Shown here piece by piece: positions 43,854-53,442 of a stretch of 53,685 nucleotides of DNA (its first letter is position 1; each line of letters opens with the position of its first letter). Position numbers and translations under genes: made by a program. This DNA is from UBA2277 sp035477615 (lineage in GTDB: Bacteria > Patescibacteriota > Microgenomatia > UBA1400 > MFAQ01), in the NCBI GenBank assembly GCA_035477615.1, contig DATIKJ010000002.1, positions 1 to 53,685 on the forward strand. Reading direction: 5' to 3'. The notes under the pieces are model-generated. The model ran no database searches. It saw only the letters and a program-made list of their open reading frames with translations, and was not told the DNA's origin.

Positions 43854-45828
43854 TTTTGTAAACTATTACCTCTTGGTTTTCATAGACTCTTGAGAGGCCA
43901 ATTTTGTCTATCAGTATGGTATTTTCGATCTCCTTTTTTCTAAAATACAGATAATCAATATTATTTTTAGTTAAATAATTTTTGCCAAAAATAACGTCAT
44001 CTTGCATCATAAACTTTTTCATGTTTTTGATATCTTCTTCGATCTTATAGCCGGTGATGGTTAGCTGTTCTTCTCCGGTCAGGAAGGTTCTTCTGGTAGA
44101 AATACTGTGAACGTACATGGTAGAGTACCAGGCAGAAATGGGTAAGGGATGGCTGGTATAGCCATAATGAGCATCTTTATCAAATGGCTTGGTGAAGATA
44201 ACAGCATCTTTGTTGGTGTTATTTTTGATCCAACTTAGAGCGTCTATCTCTTGATTGGAGATGAAGGATAATGGTTTCTTCCCAGGACCATAAAAATCAA
44301 AGAGATTGCCAATGACCGTAGGAACTGCAAGAGCAATAATAATCGTTGAAAAGATGATTTTGTACTGATTGTTTTTTATTTTTTCAATAATAAAGGCCAT
44401 CGTTATTCCAGCAAAAATACCCATGAAGTGGAGATAAATTTGAATGTATTGTATATGGTTGTAGGTAATTCCATTTTGTACAAAGAGTAAAACAACAAGC
44501 ACTGAAGCTAGAATACCAGTTTGCATAAAAACATAAGGATAGGAGATTTTTTTGAAATTTACTTTTACAGCTTCAAAAAGTCCCAGAAGGCGTATCCCTG
44601 TATTGCCAACAATAAATATAGTAATGGCATAAGCTTCGTGAATAATCAGACGAATAAAGGCTTTAAGGGTATGTAGAGAGGCATAGTGTTGTCTTCTTAG
44701 CTCCCAGTCTACATTGTCTAGTCTCACGACCATCATGGTGTGTGGAAACCACAAAGGATTAAAAATGATAAATGACTCAGCTGTAGGACTGATAATTTTT
44801 AAGGTTAAAAAATTTCCGATAGCGACTAGAACACCAATAATTCCTAGATCTTTTTTCTTTTCCAAAATAAATCTTAGTAAGCCGACAGCTAGTAAGCCAA
44901 CAACACTGATAACTCCAGATGATGCTTTTACTCCTGCCAGAGGTAGAGCAAGTATTAATAAGAGATATAAAAAGTTTTTATTTTCAAATTTTTGGAAGAG
45001 GGTTAACAAAAGCAAGATTGTGGTTAGCAATATTATTCCTAATGCATGAGGTGGATTTCCAAGAATAGTATTCCCCTGAGATGCCCAAAAAGTTGTTTCA
45101 CCAGAAAAAATAAATTGATTCTTAATAATTGCATATATATAACCGAAACTTCCACAGAAAGAGGTAAAAAACATGGCCCAGATTGCCGCTTGATGATTTT
45201 TTAATCGAAATACGAAATTGTAAACTCCAAGACTAATCAAAAATGCAAACAGTATTGGATAAAAACGGAAGTATAAATCGAGAGCGTTTAAAAAAGGAAA
45301 TAGACGATAGAACTCTCCCATAAAAATATCACTGATAAAGTGATAGTTTGTAAGCGGATGATTAGCGTAAAGAGGTTGGAATGGGGGGAAGGCGACTTTG
45401 ATCTCTTCCATCAGAGAAACATGCCATAAACCATCGTGTCCTTGTGAACTGAAGAAATTTAACCCGTTGGATGACTTAATTCCTGAAGGAAAATTAATCA
45501 TGCCAAGAATGATAATACTTAACAAAATCATAAAAACGAGGATTTTTGATTTAAATAGAGTGGAGATTGAAGAAGAAAAATCCTGACGATATTTAAAAAT
45601 ACTTATCAAGACCAAAAAAACAATGAGCGGAAGACTTAAAAAACGGATTTTTAAAAAGCTAGTAATAAGAGTTTCAAAAACTATAAAGACGATGCCAAAA
45701 ATAATTGAGAGAAATAATTTTTCTAAAGGTGAGGTTTGAGATGAAATTTTAGATAATACTGGCCTTCCAATAAAGTAGAGCCCCGGAAAAGCAATCAGAA
45801 GAAAAATTATTAAGTATAAAGAAAACAT
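43840..45828 (-). CDS. Large polytopic membrane protein, GT-C candidate with GHDGLWH motif
   Basis: The 662-residue protein has about 13 helices. Unlike its neighbours, four helices precede the first polar loop, which reads FFSSQGHDGLWHVSLMEEI (125-143) and then NHPLTNYHFISDIF. His-Asp with nearby His and Glu at this place suggests a GT-C-type catalytic site. The C-terminal domain includes DALSWIKNNTNKDAVIFT and YSTMYVHSISTRRTFLTGEEQ, a pattern common in outside domains of such proteins. A 77-base gap lies upstream, with repeated ACCAAA/TTTGGT boxes. Function by fold only. Confidence 0.7.
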   Translation of the reverse strand: MFSLYLIIFLLIAFPGLYFIGRPVLSKISSQTSPLEKLFLSIIFGIVFIVFETLITSFLKIRFLSLPLIVFLVLISIFKYRQDFSSSISTLFKSKILVFMILLSIIILGMINFPSGIKSSNGLNFFSSQGHDGLWHVSLMEEIKVAFPPFQPLYANHPLTNYHFISDIFMGEFYRLFPFLNALDLYFRFYPILFAFLISLGVYNFVFRLKNHQAAIWAMFFTSFCGSFGYIYAIIKNQFIFSGETTFWASQGNTILGNPPHALGIILLTTILLLLTLFQKFENKNFLYLLLILALPLAGVKASSGVISVVGLLAVGLLRFILEKKKDLGIIGVLVAIGNFLTLKIISPTAESFIIFNPLWFPHTMMVVRLDNVDWELRRQHYASLHTLKAFIRLIIHEAYAITIFIVGNTGIRLLGLFEAVKVNFKKISYPYVFMQTGILASVLVVLLFVQNGITYNHIQYIQIYLHFMGIFAGITMAFIIEKIKNNQYKIIFSTIIIALAVPTVIGNLFDFYGPGKKPLSFISNQEIDALSWIKNNTNKDAVIFTKPFDKDAHYGYTSHPLPISAWYSTMYVHSISTRRTFLTGEEQLTITGYKIEEDIKNMKKFMMQDDVIFGKNYLTKNNIDYLYFRKKEIENTILIDKIGLSRVYENQEVIVYKNENK

Positions 45829-45869
45829 ATTTGGAGTTATATAGTTATTGTATACATTATTGGTACTAT

Positions 45870-45893
45870 TTTGGTGCTGTTTTCAATACCAAA
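45870..45893. repeat. Inverted TTTGGT/ACCAAA repeat in intergenic gap
   Basis: On the plus strand TTTGGT (45870-45875) pairs with ACCAAA (45888-45893) across 12 bases. A further ACCAAA lies at 45918-45923 in the end of the next gene, and a TTGGTA nearby at 45860-45865. The cluster falls in the 77-base gap upstream of the 662-residue gene and may be an operator or a weak hairpin. AT-rich flanks make chance matches fairly likely. No terminator-like T-run or clear promoter pair was found. Confidence 0.3.
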
Positions 45894-45905
45894 GTAAATT
45901 TTGTA

Positions 45906-47096
45906 TTATTTTAAATACCAAAACAAACTAGCTACCAAACCCGCCCGAGAGAGCTGGACTATTTCTTTGAAGAAATTAGATAAGCGAATAACAGTTGGAA
46001 TCATTAATTTTGATTGGAGAAAGGTTTGGAGGTGAAGAGTTTCATCGAAAGAAAAAAGAACTCCAAACCAACAAAGAAGTGTGGCAATATAGAATAGAAA
46101 ATTCTTTTTCTCAATGGAGTAAATAATTAACCAAGGGGTTAACCAAACAAGCCATTGGGGATGGAAGTGAGAAAAGGCAAGACTGGAAAGAAGAGCTGTA
46201 CCGAAAGCGGTTCTAAAAGAGATTTTTTTACCCCAGGATAGAAATAGGATTAAAATGTAAACGATAAAAAACAGAGGAATGTCGTGACCTGAAGCGATGG
46301 AGATGCCTGCATAAGTACTCTTGTTTATTTGTTCCGCAAATAAGGCATAGTAACGATATGAGGCGGAACCAATGAAGGGTAGAATTCCTAAAATGTAAGT
46401 ACCAACACCTACAAGACCGAGAGCAAGAGTCTTTAAATATTTTTTATTTTGAAGAGTTGGAATAAGGATAAGAGGAATAAGAATTAAACCGATTGGCTTG
46501 ATGAGAGAAGAAAGTGCAATCAAGATAATGGAGAGGAAAAGTTTTTTGTTTTTATAAGATAAAAGTGCAGCGGTAAGTAGAAGAGTAATAACAATATCTA
46601 CCTGACCCATGACGGAACTAACAAAAATAGCGATAGGATTAAATGCCCAAATTAACTGGGCAAGTTTCTTGTTTTTTTCTTTAATAAAAAACATTGGTAG
46701 AAGCCAAAGCATGGCAAGATCGGCTAAGATCATCGGAAGTTTGTAGAGAGACAATAGAGGTACGAAGGGTGTATTTTGGGAAGTTACCCAGTTCCTGTTC
46801 ATAAACTGTTCACCAGTTTGTTTGATTACGGAGTTGAAAGGAAGATAAACAATCGAGGGAAGTATATAAGCAAGAGGTTGGTAGTTAAAAACAACATCAT
46901 CTCGATGGACGACCAGATTTCCTGATGCATCTTTGGATGCAATTTGATCATAAAAAGTAAGCCACTTTCCTTCTCCAGCAATATATTTTCCAGATGAAGC
47001 AAAGGCACCAAGATCAGAATGGTAAGTTGAAGCCGAAAGTAAAATTCGAATGATGACAGCAAGACCGATTAATATCCAGTGGAGATTTCTTTTCAT
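45906..47096 (-). CDS. GT-C mannosyltransferase-like membrane protein (PIG-M/GT87-like)
   Basis: The 396-residue protein has helix 1, then STYHSDLGAFASSGKYI (23-39) with Ser-Asp at the catalytic place. FNYQPLAYILPSI, WAFNPIAIFVSSVMGQVDIVITLL (about 150-173), SSLIKPIGLILIPLIL and FSHFHPQWLVWLTPW follow. NP with GQxD, then KP, then HPQW is the pattern of PIG-M and GT87 mannosyltransferases using polyprenyl-phosphate mannose. The ATG overlaps the GT2 stop upstream by 4 bases. Mannose as donor is inferred from family resemblance. Confidence 0.78.
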   Translation of the reverse strand: MKRNLHWILIGLAVIIRILLSASTYHSDLGAFASSGKYIAGEGKWLTFYDQIASKDASGNLVVHRDDVVFNYQPLAYILPSIVYLPFNSVIKQTGEQFMNRNWVTSQNTPFVPLLSLYKLPMILADLAMLWLLPMFFIKEKNKKLAQLIWAFNPIAIFVSSVMGQVDIVITLLLTAALLSYKNKKLFLSIILIALSSLIKPIGLILIPLILIPTLQNKKYLKTLALGLVGVGTYILGILPFIGSASYRYYALFAEQINKSTYAGISIASGHDIPLFFIVYILILFLSWGKKISFRTAFGTALLSSLAFSHFHPQWLVWLTPWLIIYSIEKKNFLFYIATLLCWFGVLFSFDETLHLQTFLQSKLMIPTVIRLSNFFKEIVQLSRAGLVASLFWYLK

Positions 47097-47908
47097 TTAT
47101 TTTTGAAAATGAGTCTAGTTAATTTTTGCCATTTTTGACCTGCCCAAAGAACAGTGTTTAATATGTCTGATCCTAATTTACCATGATAAATTTCAGCGGA
47201 TTTGGCTAAAGGACTTGAGAGATGAGAAGTAAAGTGACCACTGGCACCATGAGCGTGCATCACTTGAGCTTTGGGGTAATAATAAACTGGTAAACCAAAT
47301 TTGTGTAAACGGTGACAATACTCTATATCTTCGTAGTAAAGGAAAAAGCGTTCGTCTAATCCGCCTACTTGATTAATGGTCGTCCTAGGAATAAGAAAGG
47401 CTGCCATAACAGCAATCTCGACTTTGGTAGTTTTATTTCCAGGGTAGTATTTGTTAAAACAATTTTTACAGCCCAGAAAATAATATTTAATAGCATTAAG
47501 TATTGTTGGAAATTTATAGCAAGAAGGCTGAATTTTGCCGTCGTTGTAAAGGAGTTTGGGAACAACGGCTCCAAGATTTGGATGTGCTTTGGCAAACTCA
47601 ACAAGGAGTTGGAGTGCTTTGCCTTTGATTCGAGTATCAGGATTTATCTGGAGAATGTACTTGCCACTCGATTCTCTAATTGCCCAGTTGACTGCTTTAG
47701 AAAGGCCAACATTTTCGGTATTGACTAATACTTTTGGTTTGAGGGGGTGTTTCCTGGCTAGTTCAACACAGCGATCTGCAGGATAGTTATCAACAACAAT
47801 CACCTCTTTGTTTAATCCATCACGACTTTTTTGAATGGAGTCTAGGAAAGGCACTATGGTGTCTTCTGATTTATAACCGACTACGATGATGGAAAGATCA
47901 ATTTGCAT
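47093..47908 (-). CDS. Glycosyltransferase family 2, rhamnosyltransferase-like
   Basis: The 271-residue GT2 shows LSIIVVGYKSEDTIV (5-19), VIVVDNYPADR (35-45, where DNGS is usual), NTENVGLSKAVN, YILQINPDTRI (89-99) and VGGLDERFFLYYEDIEYCHRL, the acidic catalytic block. It resembles WbbL-type rhamnosyltransferases and the partial GT2 at the window start. The VDNYPADR variant is unusual at the uridine-binding loop. It overlaps its upstream partner by 11 bases, and both are probably cytoplasmic. GDP-D-rhamnose or TDP-L-rhamnose could be the donor. Confidence 0.87.
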   Translation of the reverse strand: MQIDLSIIVVGYKSEDTIVPFLDSIQKSRDGLNKEVIVVDNYPADRCVELARKHPLKPKVLVNTENVGLSKAVNWAIRESSGKYILQINPDTRIKGKALQLLVEFAKAHPNLGAVVPKLLYNDGKIQPSCYKFPTILNAIKYYFLGCKNCFNKYYPGNKTTKVEIAVMAAFLIPRTTINQVGGLDERFFLYYEDIEYCHRLHKFGLPVYYYPKAQVMHAHGASGHFTSHLSSPLAKSAEIYHGKLGSDILNTVLWAGQKWQKLTRLIFKNK

Positions 47909-48773
47909 AGGGTTTGTTTAGTAAAGCAAAAACTTGGGAATCGGAAAGGACTCCTTTGGTCTTTTTCCCTTTTAATAAATATTGAATGAGGGCAAGAAAA
48001 ATTATTCTTAGATATCTGGGATGTCTTAAAGAATAGGTGAATAAAAATTTTAAATGTGAAGAAGTGAATTTGTTTTCGGAAAAATTTTGCCAGATAAAAA
48101 GAAGTTCGTTTCGCTGTTTGATCATACTGACAAAGTCAGGGTTTAGTTTACTAAAGGAAGATTCGTGATGATGAATTACATGGCTGTCAGGAACCCAAAC
48201 AATTTTGTAGCCATTTTTCCAAGCGCGCCAACCGAGATCAATATCTTCCCAGTAGCCAGGTGAATATATTTCGTTAAAACTACCAATTTTTTTGAGTAAA
48301 TCACCTCTGACCATAGCGCTACCCCCAGAAAGCCAGCCTGAGCAATGAGGAATTGATTTATCTTCCCCATTGGTAAATTGAAATTTGCCATCAAACCAGC
48401 TAGCTACTGGCCAAGAAGATTTTTCTTCATTGAACGAAACACCGAAGATATTTTTGTCAGAAAAATATTGGATAGCTTTTTCGAGATAGCCTTTTTTGGG
48501 ATAAACATCGTTGTTGAGAAAAACGATAAAATCTGCTTTTGAATGACGAATACCAATATTCATAGACTTACTAAAGCCTACATTTTTTTTGTGATGAAGG
48601 CAGATGACCTGAGGAAATTTTTCTTTTAGGTATTCTGGTGTGCCGTCACAACTACCATCATCAACAACGATAATTCCAGCGTCATCGGAAAACTTAATCA
48701 CTTCAGGCAGATGTTTTTCCAATAGATACTTGCCGTTGTAGCTGGGGATAACAATATCAATACTAGGTTTCAT
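47898..48773 (-). CDS. Glycosyltransferase family 2
   Basis: The 291-residue GT2 has IDIVIPSYNGKYLLEKHL (5-22), IIVVDDGSCDGT (34-45), KNVGFSKSMNIG, FIVFLNNDVYPKKGYLE (84-100), SGGSAMVRGDLLKKIG and PGYWEDIDLGWRAWKNGY, all standard for O-antigen/capsule GT2s. The C-terminus is basic and helical. It is the first gene of the 33-gene minus-strand run that ends at 10886 and is divergent from the YfhO-family gene across 91 bases, so a promoter should lie directly upstream. Confidence 0.88.
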   Translation of the reverse strand: MKPSIDIVIPSYNGKYLLEKHLPEVIKFSDDAGIIVVDDGSCDGTPEYLKEKFPQVICLHHKKNVGFSKSMNIGIRHSKADFIVFLNNDVYPKKGYLEKAIQYFSDKNIFGVSFNEEKSSWPVASWFDGKFQFTNGEDKSIPHCSGWLSGGSAMVRGDLLKKIGSFNEIYSPGYWEDIDLGWRAWKNGYKIVWVPDSHVIHHHESSFSKLNPDFVSMIKQRNELLFIWQNFSENKFTSSHLKFLFTYSLRHPRYLRIIFLALIQYLLKGKKTKGVLSDSQVFALLNKPYAN

Positions 48774-48782
48774 CCTGCCTAA

Positions 48783-48788
48783 AGTATA
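48783..48788 (-). promoter_or_regulatory. Candidate -10 (TATACT) for the 33-gene minus-strand run
   Basis: On the minus strand TATACT ends 9 bases before the ATG at 48773. TTGTCC lies upstream with a 20-base spacer, longer than ideal. The 91-base divergent gap must contain a promoter for this long run, and this is the best -10 I see. The short distance would give a nearly leaderless mRNA, as at 6310. Confidence 0.3.
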
Positions 48789-48823
48789 TCAGGGGTTGGT
48801 ACAGTTTTGGACAATTGGTAGAC

Positions 48824-48829
48824 TATAAT
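48824..48829 (+). promoter_or_regulatory. Candidate -10 (TATAAT) for the YfhO-family gene
   Basis: A perfect TATAAT on the plus strand lies 35 bases before the ATG at 48865, inside the divergent gap. No clear TTGACA sits 16-18 bases upstream, although TTGGTA occurs 22 bases before it. Position and match make it the most probable start signal for this single plus-strand gene. Confidence 0.4.
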
Positions 48830-48864
48830 AAACGTATATTGAGCCTAATAAACGAAACACTGAG

Positions 48865-51114
48865 ATGAAAAAAATACTGAAATTTTGGCCGTTTTTTGTT
48901 TTTATAGTTGTTTGTATAGTATATTACTGGAAAGTATTTTTAAAAGGATTCGTGCCCTTCCCTGGAGACTTGTTAGTTGGTGCTTATTTACCATGGCTTG
49001 ATAGTAAATGGGGCTTTCCAACAGGAGTACCAGTCAAAAATCCATTAATTTCTGATGTGTTTTCCCAATTTTATATTTGGAAAAGTTTGATATCTGAAGG
49101 ATGGAGACATGTTCAAATTCCTTTATGGAATCCTTATTCGTATTCCGGATATCCAATGCTGGCTAATTTTCATTCGGGAGTGTTTTATCCATTAAATTTA
49201 ATTTACATGCTTCTCGGAGATATTCGAGGTTGGAGTTTCTTGGTGATATTCCCCTCTTTGGCAAGTGCTGTGACAATGTATCTTTTTCTTAAACAAATAA
49301 AGGTAAATAAAATTGGCGCAGTAATTGGAAGTATTATTTATGCTTATTCTGGTTTTGCCATTAGTTGGGCACAGTTTATTACGGCAGCCCAAGCAATGGT
49401 GTGGATGCCACTGGTTCTATCGGTGTTGGAGAAATATTTTGAGTCAAAAAGAGTGTGGCTACTTTATTGGTTACCTTTTATTTTCTTTTTATTGATTACT
49501 TCTGGACATTTTCAAATCATGGTTTATGTCAGCATTTTGACAGTAGTTTATTTTGTATGGAAATGGTTGGAAAAGAAAGATTTTAAATTGATTTGGGGGA
49601 CAGTAATTCCAGGAGTCTTGTCTGTTGGTCTGGTTGCTTTTCAGTTATTACCAACATTTGAACTAACAGGTTTTGGATTGAGAACTTCGGAAAATGCAAT
49701 CTCTGGACACAACTTTGGATTGTTGCCAATAAAATATTTGACTACATTGATTGCTCCAGATTATTTTGGTAACCCTGCGACAGGAAATTTCTTTGGGTTT
49801 TTTAATTATCACGAGACTATTTTTTATTGTGGAGTTTTGGCTATTTTTTGTTTGGTACTTTCGTTGTTTCTTTTAAAATCAAATAAGTATGTGAGGTTTT
49901 TTGGAATAGCGGCAGTTATTGCGGTATTGTTTGGATTTGATACTCCTTTAGGAAGAGCAGTTTATACTTTCAAAGTTCCGGGGATATCAACGAGCGATGC
50001 TGGAAGAATATCGGTGATATTTTCTTTGAGTATGGCGGTTTTGGTAGGGATGGTAATTTCTAATTTGGAAAAAATTAGTCTGAAAAAAATCTTAGTGGCA
50101 GTAGGTATAGTTGGTTTGTTTTATACTGTAATTTTTTATCTGGCTCGTTTTAATGATGGTATTTTTGTATCTTCAATTAATCCTAATTTAACTTTGTTAC
50201 AAAGAAGAGCGGTAACTTTACGAAATTTAATTCTGCCAGGAGCTTTAGTGGCAGGATATTCTTTGGTTTTTGTCCTAGCAAAAAAATGGAAGGTGATGAC
50301 ATGGGCATTACTAGTAATGATTTGTTTGGAGATGTTTAGATTTGGCTGGAAATATATTCCTTTTGTACCAGAAAGAATTGTCTTTCCAGAAACGCCTATA
50401 ACCTCATTTATTGAAGAAAAAGGCAAGACAGAAATATTTAGAATTGAAAGGGAAAGAGCAGAGATAATGCCTCCAGCAACTTGGATGCAGTATCGGTTCA
50501 TGAGTGCTTCAGGATATGATCCAATGGCGAGAGCTGATTATGTAGGTGTTTATCAAGAAAAAATTAATGGAAATTTTAGTGGAAACATTTCACGATATTC
50601 CGAACCAGAAAGATATGATGCAAAAGCATTGGGAGAGTTTAATGTGAAGTATTTGTTAGCTGTTAAAAGAGATGAACTTGGAAGAATTAAGGGAGACGTA
50701 ATTAACCATTCTATCAATTTGAAGGAGTGGAAAAAAGTATTTGAAACAGAAGGGACAGCTGTACTGGAAAATACGCTTTACCAACCAAGAGTAAGATTTC
50801 TGAACTCAAAAACTGGTGAAGTAAAAATTACTTCTTACTTAGCTAATACTGTTAAAATTTCTTATTTTGATGGAGCTGGAAAAACATTACTGCTGGCAGA
50901 TAGTTGGTATCCTGGATGGAAAGCTTTTGAAAATAAAAAGGAAGTAGCGATTGAAAAATGTGAAGGTATTTTTAGATGTATAAAACTAACCGACCATACT
51001 GGTGAAGTGGTATTTGATTATCAACCAGAGAGTTTTTGGTTGGGAATTAAGATTAGTCTGGTATGTTTAATTGCCACACTAGCAGCTTTGATTGGACTTC
51101 GTAAAAAGAAATAG
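48865..51114 (+). CDS. YfhO-family membrane protein (GT-C-type)
   Basis: The 749-residue protein shows VPFPGDLLVGAYLPW (30-44), DVFSQFYIWKSLI (65-77), PLWNPYSYSGYPMLANFHSG (86-105), about 12 helices, and a C-terminal outside domain with LADSWYPGWKAF and a final FDYQPESFWLGIKISL before a basic tail. This is the standard YfhO arrangement. In Gram-positives YfhO glycosylates teichoic acids from a polyprenyl-phosphate sugar, but homologues act on varied acceptors. It is alone on the plus strand. Its stop is one base from the convergent GT-C stop, leaving no room for a terminator between them. Confidence 0.88.
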   Translation: MKKILKFWPFFVFIVVCIVYYWKVFLKGFVPFPGDLLVGAYLPWLDSKWGFPTGVPVKNPLISDVFSQFYIWKSLISEGWRHVQIPLWNPYSYSGYPMLANFHSGVFYPLNLIYMLLGDIRGWSFLVIFPSLASAVTMYLFLKQIKVNKIGAVIGSIIYAYSGFAISWAQFITAAQAMVWMPLVLSVLEKYFESKRVWLLYWLPFIFFLLITSGHFQIMVYVSILTVVYFVWKWLEKKDFKLIWGTVIPGVLSVGLVAFQLLPTFELTGFGLRTSENAISGHNFGLLPIKYLTTLIAPDYFGNPATGNFFGFFNYHETIFYCGVLAIFCLVLSLFLLKSNKYVRFFGIAAVIAVLFGFDTPLGRAVYTFKVPGISTSDAGRISVIFSLSMAVLVGMVISNLEKISLKKILVAVGIVGLFYTVIFYLARFNDGIFVSSINPNLTLLQRRAVTLRNLILPGALVAGYSLVFVLAKKWKVMTWALLVMICLEMFRFGWKYIPFVPERIVFPETPITSFIEEKGKTEIFRIERERAEIMPPATWMQYRFMSASGYDPMARADYVGVYQEKINGNFSGNISRYSEPERYDAKALGEFNVKYLLAVKRDELGRIKGDVINHSINLKEWKKVFETEGTAVLENTLYQPRVRFLNSKTGEVKITSYLANTVKISYFDGAGKTLLLADSWYPGWKAFENKKEVAIEKCEGIFRCIKLTDHTGEVVFDYQPESFWLGIKISLVCLIATLAALIGLRKKK

Positions 51115-51115
51115 T

Positions 51116-52678
51116 CTAGTTGCATTTCGTAAGCATTCTGACTTCAGTCTTCCAAGGAAAGGTGTGTTGTTTTACTAAACAAAGTTTGGAAAAGTGACCA
51201 AGCCAGGCTTGGGCTCTCATGGGAAGCTCACCATCTTTTTCAATAATTAAAAAAGTGAGTTGGTTATCTCCAATTGTTTTCTTTTTTGTCCAAGCAAGAT
51301 TACCATCTATAATATATTCTGGTTGATTAGGAAGATAGGTAATATCTGATGGTTGATAACCGTATGTTTGAGTACCATACCACCAGAAAGCGTGTTGATA
51401 TGGATAGTCATAAATTGAGGGGAGATAACTGTAGAGGTTAAATGCTTGACCCGAGGCCTCTTTATATACCCAGTCAACAGCAGCGATTTCATTTTGCATA
51501 CCACTGGGGTTGTTGGCTGATAATTGGTACATAATTTTGAAGTAATCGTTTTGGGCCTTTAAGGAAAGGATTAAAGTGGCGGCAATAAAGAGAGCGGGAA
51601 GTATTTTTATAAAAGTGTTTTTTGATCGAGTAAGAAAATCCAAGAAAAGAGCATCGATAAAAATAATGGGTACTGAAAACCCGAGGGTGTACCAAATTTT
51701 AAGTTTCTGAGGAAAAACAAGATAAAAGAAAAAAGTAAAAAGAACAAAAATAATGGTTATTATGGATAAATCTTTTACTGATTTGTTTATCTTTTTAGAT
51801 AATAAGAGATAAACAAATGTAACTGTCGCTATAGCAGAAAAAATGAAGACTAGATTTTCGGGAAGATGATTGGTGTGTCTTACAATGTCGATTAAGTGTT
51901 CACTTCTCTGAACTAGTTTTTCGGAAAATTTTATTTTTTCTCCAAGCATTTCTCCCTTGCCAGTAAATTCAGAAATAAAGACTTTGGTCATGATAAAACC
52001 ATGACGAAGTTCAAATAATACTTGAGGTAATAGGGTGACAACAAAACCAATACCTGACCAAAGAATATTCTTAACTTTTTGTTTGGAGAAAAGATAATAA
52101 ATTATTAAGAAAGGAAAGAAAAGTACACCAAAAGCGGCTTCTATTTGCATAGACAGACCAGCAATTAAACCAACAATAAGAGTAGAGTATTTAAACTTTG
52201 ATGAATTTGACCACAGAAGAGAAACAAAAAACAAGATGGTAAAAATGGGCATGGAGTTGGCATTCCAAAAGTATCTGGCTGTATTAAAACCAACAGGAGA
52301 AAGAAGAAGTAAGGATGTAACAAAAAAGGCTAGCGTATGGCTGTTTTTCTTTAAAATAAAAAAAAGAAAGAGACAGGATAATTGGAACCAAAAGATTTGC
52401 CAATAAACAATGGCGGCTGGGTTTCCTCCACTAACAATGAAGGGAATGGTATTGAAGTAATACCAAAAAGGACCAAGGAGCACGCCGTTAATACTGGTAG
52501 TTGGGCCGACGAGTCTGGGGGTTTGGGTGACAATCATTTGACGAATATCAGTTAGGTCGCGACCCTGATCCATCGTAAAAGGGAAATTGTATCCGTTAAC
52601 TGAAATAACCTTAATAACAAGACTAATGATAAGGATGACAAAAAAGAGTATTGTGAGGGGTGAAATTAATTTCTTCAC
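51116..52678 (-). CDS. GT-C-type membrane glycosyltransferase with MDQGRD motif
   Basis: The 520-residue protein has FPFTMDQGRDLTDIRQMI (32-49) after helix 1, LGPFWYYFNTIPF, FNTARYFWNANSMPIF (a Trp-Asn block also found in the gene at 35936 as ARFFWNPNLLIPL), about ten helices, and a polar C-terminal domain. That last domain (DITYLPNQPEYI, AWTKKK, FLIIEKD) is clearly similar to the cut gene at 53439, so the two are paralogues separated by one methyltransferase gene. Expected to transfer a polyprenyl-phosphate sugar outside the cell. Acceptor unknown. Confidence 0.8.
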   Translation of the reverse strand: MKKLISPLTILFFVILIISLVIKVISVNGYNFPFTMDQGRDLTDIRQMIVTQTPRLVGPTTSINGVLLGPFWYYFNTIPFIVSGGNPAAIVYWQIFWFQLSCLFLFFILKKNSHTLAFFVTSLLLLSPVGFNTARYFWNANSMPIFTILFFVSLLWSNSSKFKYSTLIVGLIAGLSMQIEAAFGVLFFPFLIIYYLFSKQKVKNILWSGIGFVVTLLPQVLFELRHGFIMTKVFISEFTGKGEMLGEKIKFSEKLVQRSEHLIDIVRHTNHLPENLVFIFSAIATVTFVYLLLSKKINKSVKDLSIITIIFVLFTFFFYLVFPQKLKIWYTLGFSVPIIFIDALFLDFLTRSKNTFIKILPALFIAATLILSLKAQNDYFKIMYQLSANNPSGMQNEIAAVDWVYKEASGQAFNLYSYLPSIYDYPYQHAFWWYGTQTYGYQPSDITYLPNQPEYIIDGNLAWTKKKTIGDNQLTFLIIEKDGELPMRAQAWLGHFSKLCLVKQHTFPWKTEVRMLTKCN

Positions 52679-52698
52679 AGATTCATTTTATCAGTGTA

Positions 52699-53442
52699 TT
52701 ACCATTCACGAATATTTTTGGCGTACCACTGACGAGCTTTATTGTAAGGAAATTTTAAAACTGTTTTGATGGCTTTTATTATTGGATTTCCACTTTCAAC
52801 GCCACTGTTTTTTACTCCAAGTAAAAATTTATTCTTGGGAAGATTGCATATTTTTGTAACATAGCCATCGAGAAATCCCCATTTTCTACCTAAGTCATAA
52901 TAGATATCTCCCCCATTGAAATCTATTTGTGATTTTGTTTTTGGACCAGCAAGAATTTGAAAACCAGTTTTGTGAAGTAAGTCTTTCATTTGAGATCTGG
53001 TCATTACACTATAGTGATAGTGTTCTGGAAGCCATTCTTTAGAGGGCATGACTAGAATTAACCAACCATCCTTCTTTAAATAATTTCTCCAATGTAAAAG
53101 GGCGAGAAAAGGCATAGGTGAGTGCTCAAGAACATTACTGGCGTAAATAGCATCAAACTTACCTAGATTCCCCAGGTCATGCATATCACGAACAACTACT
53201 TTTACTTTGTATTTTTTTAAACCGATCTCTGCTTCCTTTTTGCTGGCAGTGATACCTATCGCCTCGAATTTATGTTGATTTAACCAAGAAACTTCGTGAC
53301 CATCACCACAACCAATGACCAAAACTTTTTTCTTTTTGGGGGAGATTAATTTTAAAAAAGGAACAGCACCTTCCATGCCACCGTCTGGAATTGGTTCGTC
53401 TCTTAAATTTTTAAACCAATCTGCATATAGTTTATTTTTCAC
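52699..53442 (-). CDS. Class I SAM-dependent methyltransferase
   Basis: The 247-residue protein starts at a GTG (53442) that overlaps the upstream stop as GTGA, a strong reason for this start. It has KKVLVIGCGDGHEVSWL (38-54), IGITASKKEAEIGL, FDAIYASNVLEHSPMP and LKKDGWLILVMPSKEWLPEHYHY. The last block occurs in methyltransferases of capsule loci. The C-terminus is basic. It is flanked by two paralogous GT-C genes and may methylate the sugar or lipid they share. Substrate unknown. Confidence 0.85.
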   Translation of the reverse strand: MKNKLYADWFKNLRDEPIPDGGMEGAVPFLKLISPKKKKVLVIGCGDGHEVSWLNQHKFEAIGITASKKEAEIGLKKYKVKVVVRDMHDLGNLGKFDAIYASNVLEHSPMPFLALLHWRNYLKKDGWLILVMPSKEWLPEHYHYSVMTRSQMKDLLHKTGFQILAGPKTKSQIDFNGGDIYYDLGRKWGFLDGYVTKICNLPKNKFLLGVKNSGVESGNPIIKAIKTVLKFPYNKARQWYAKNIREW

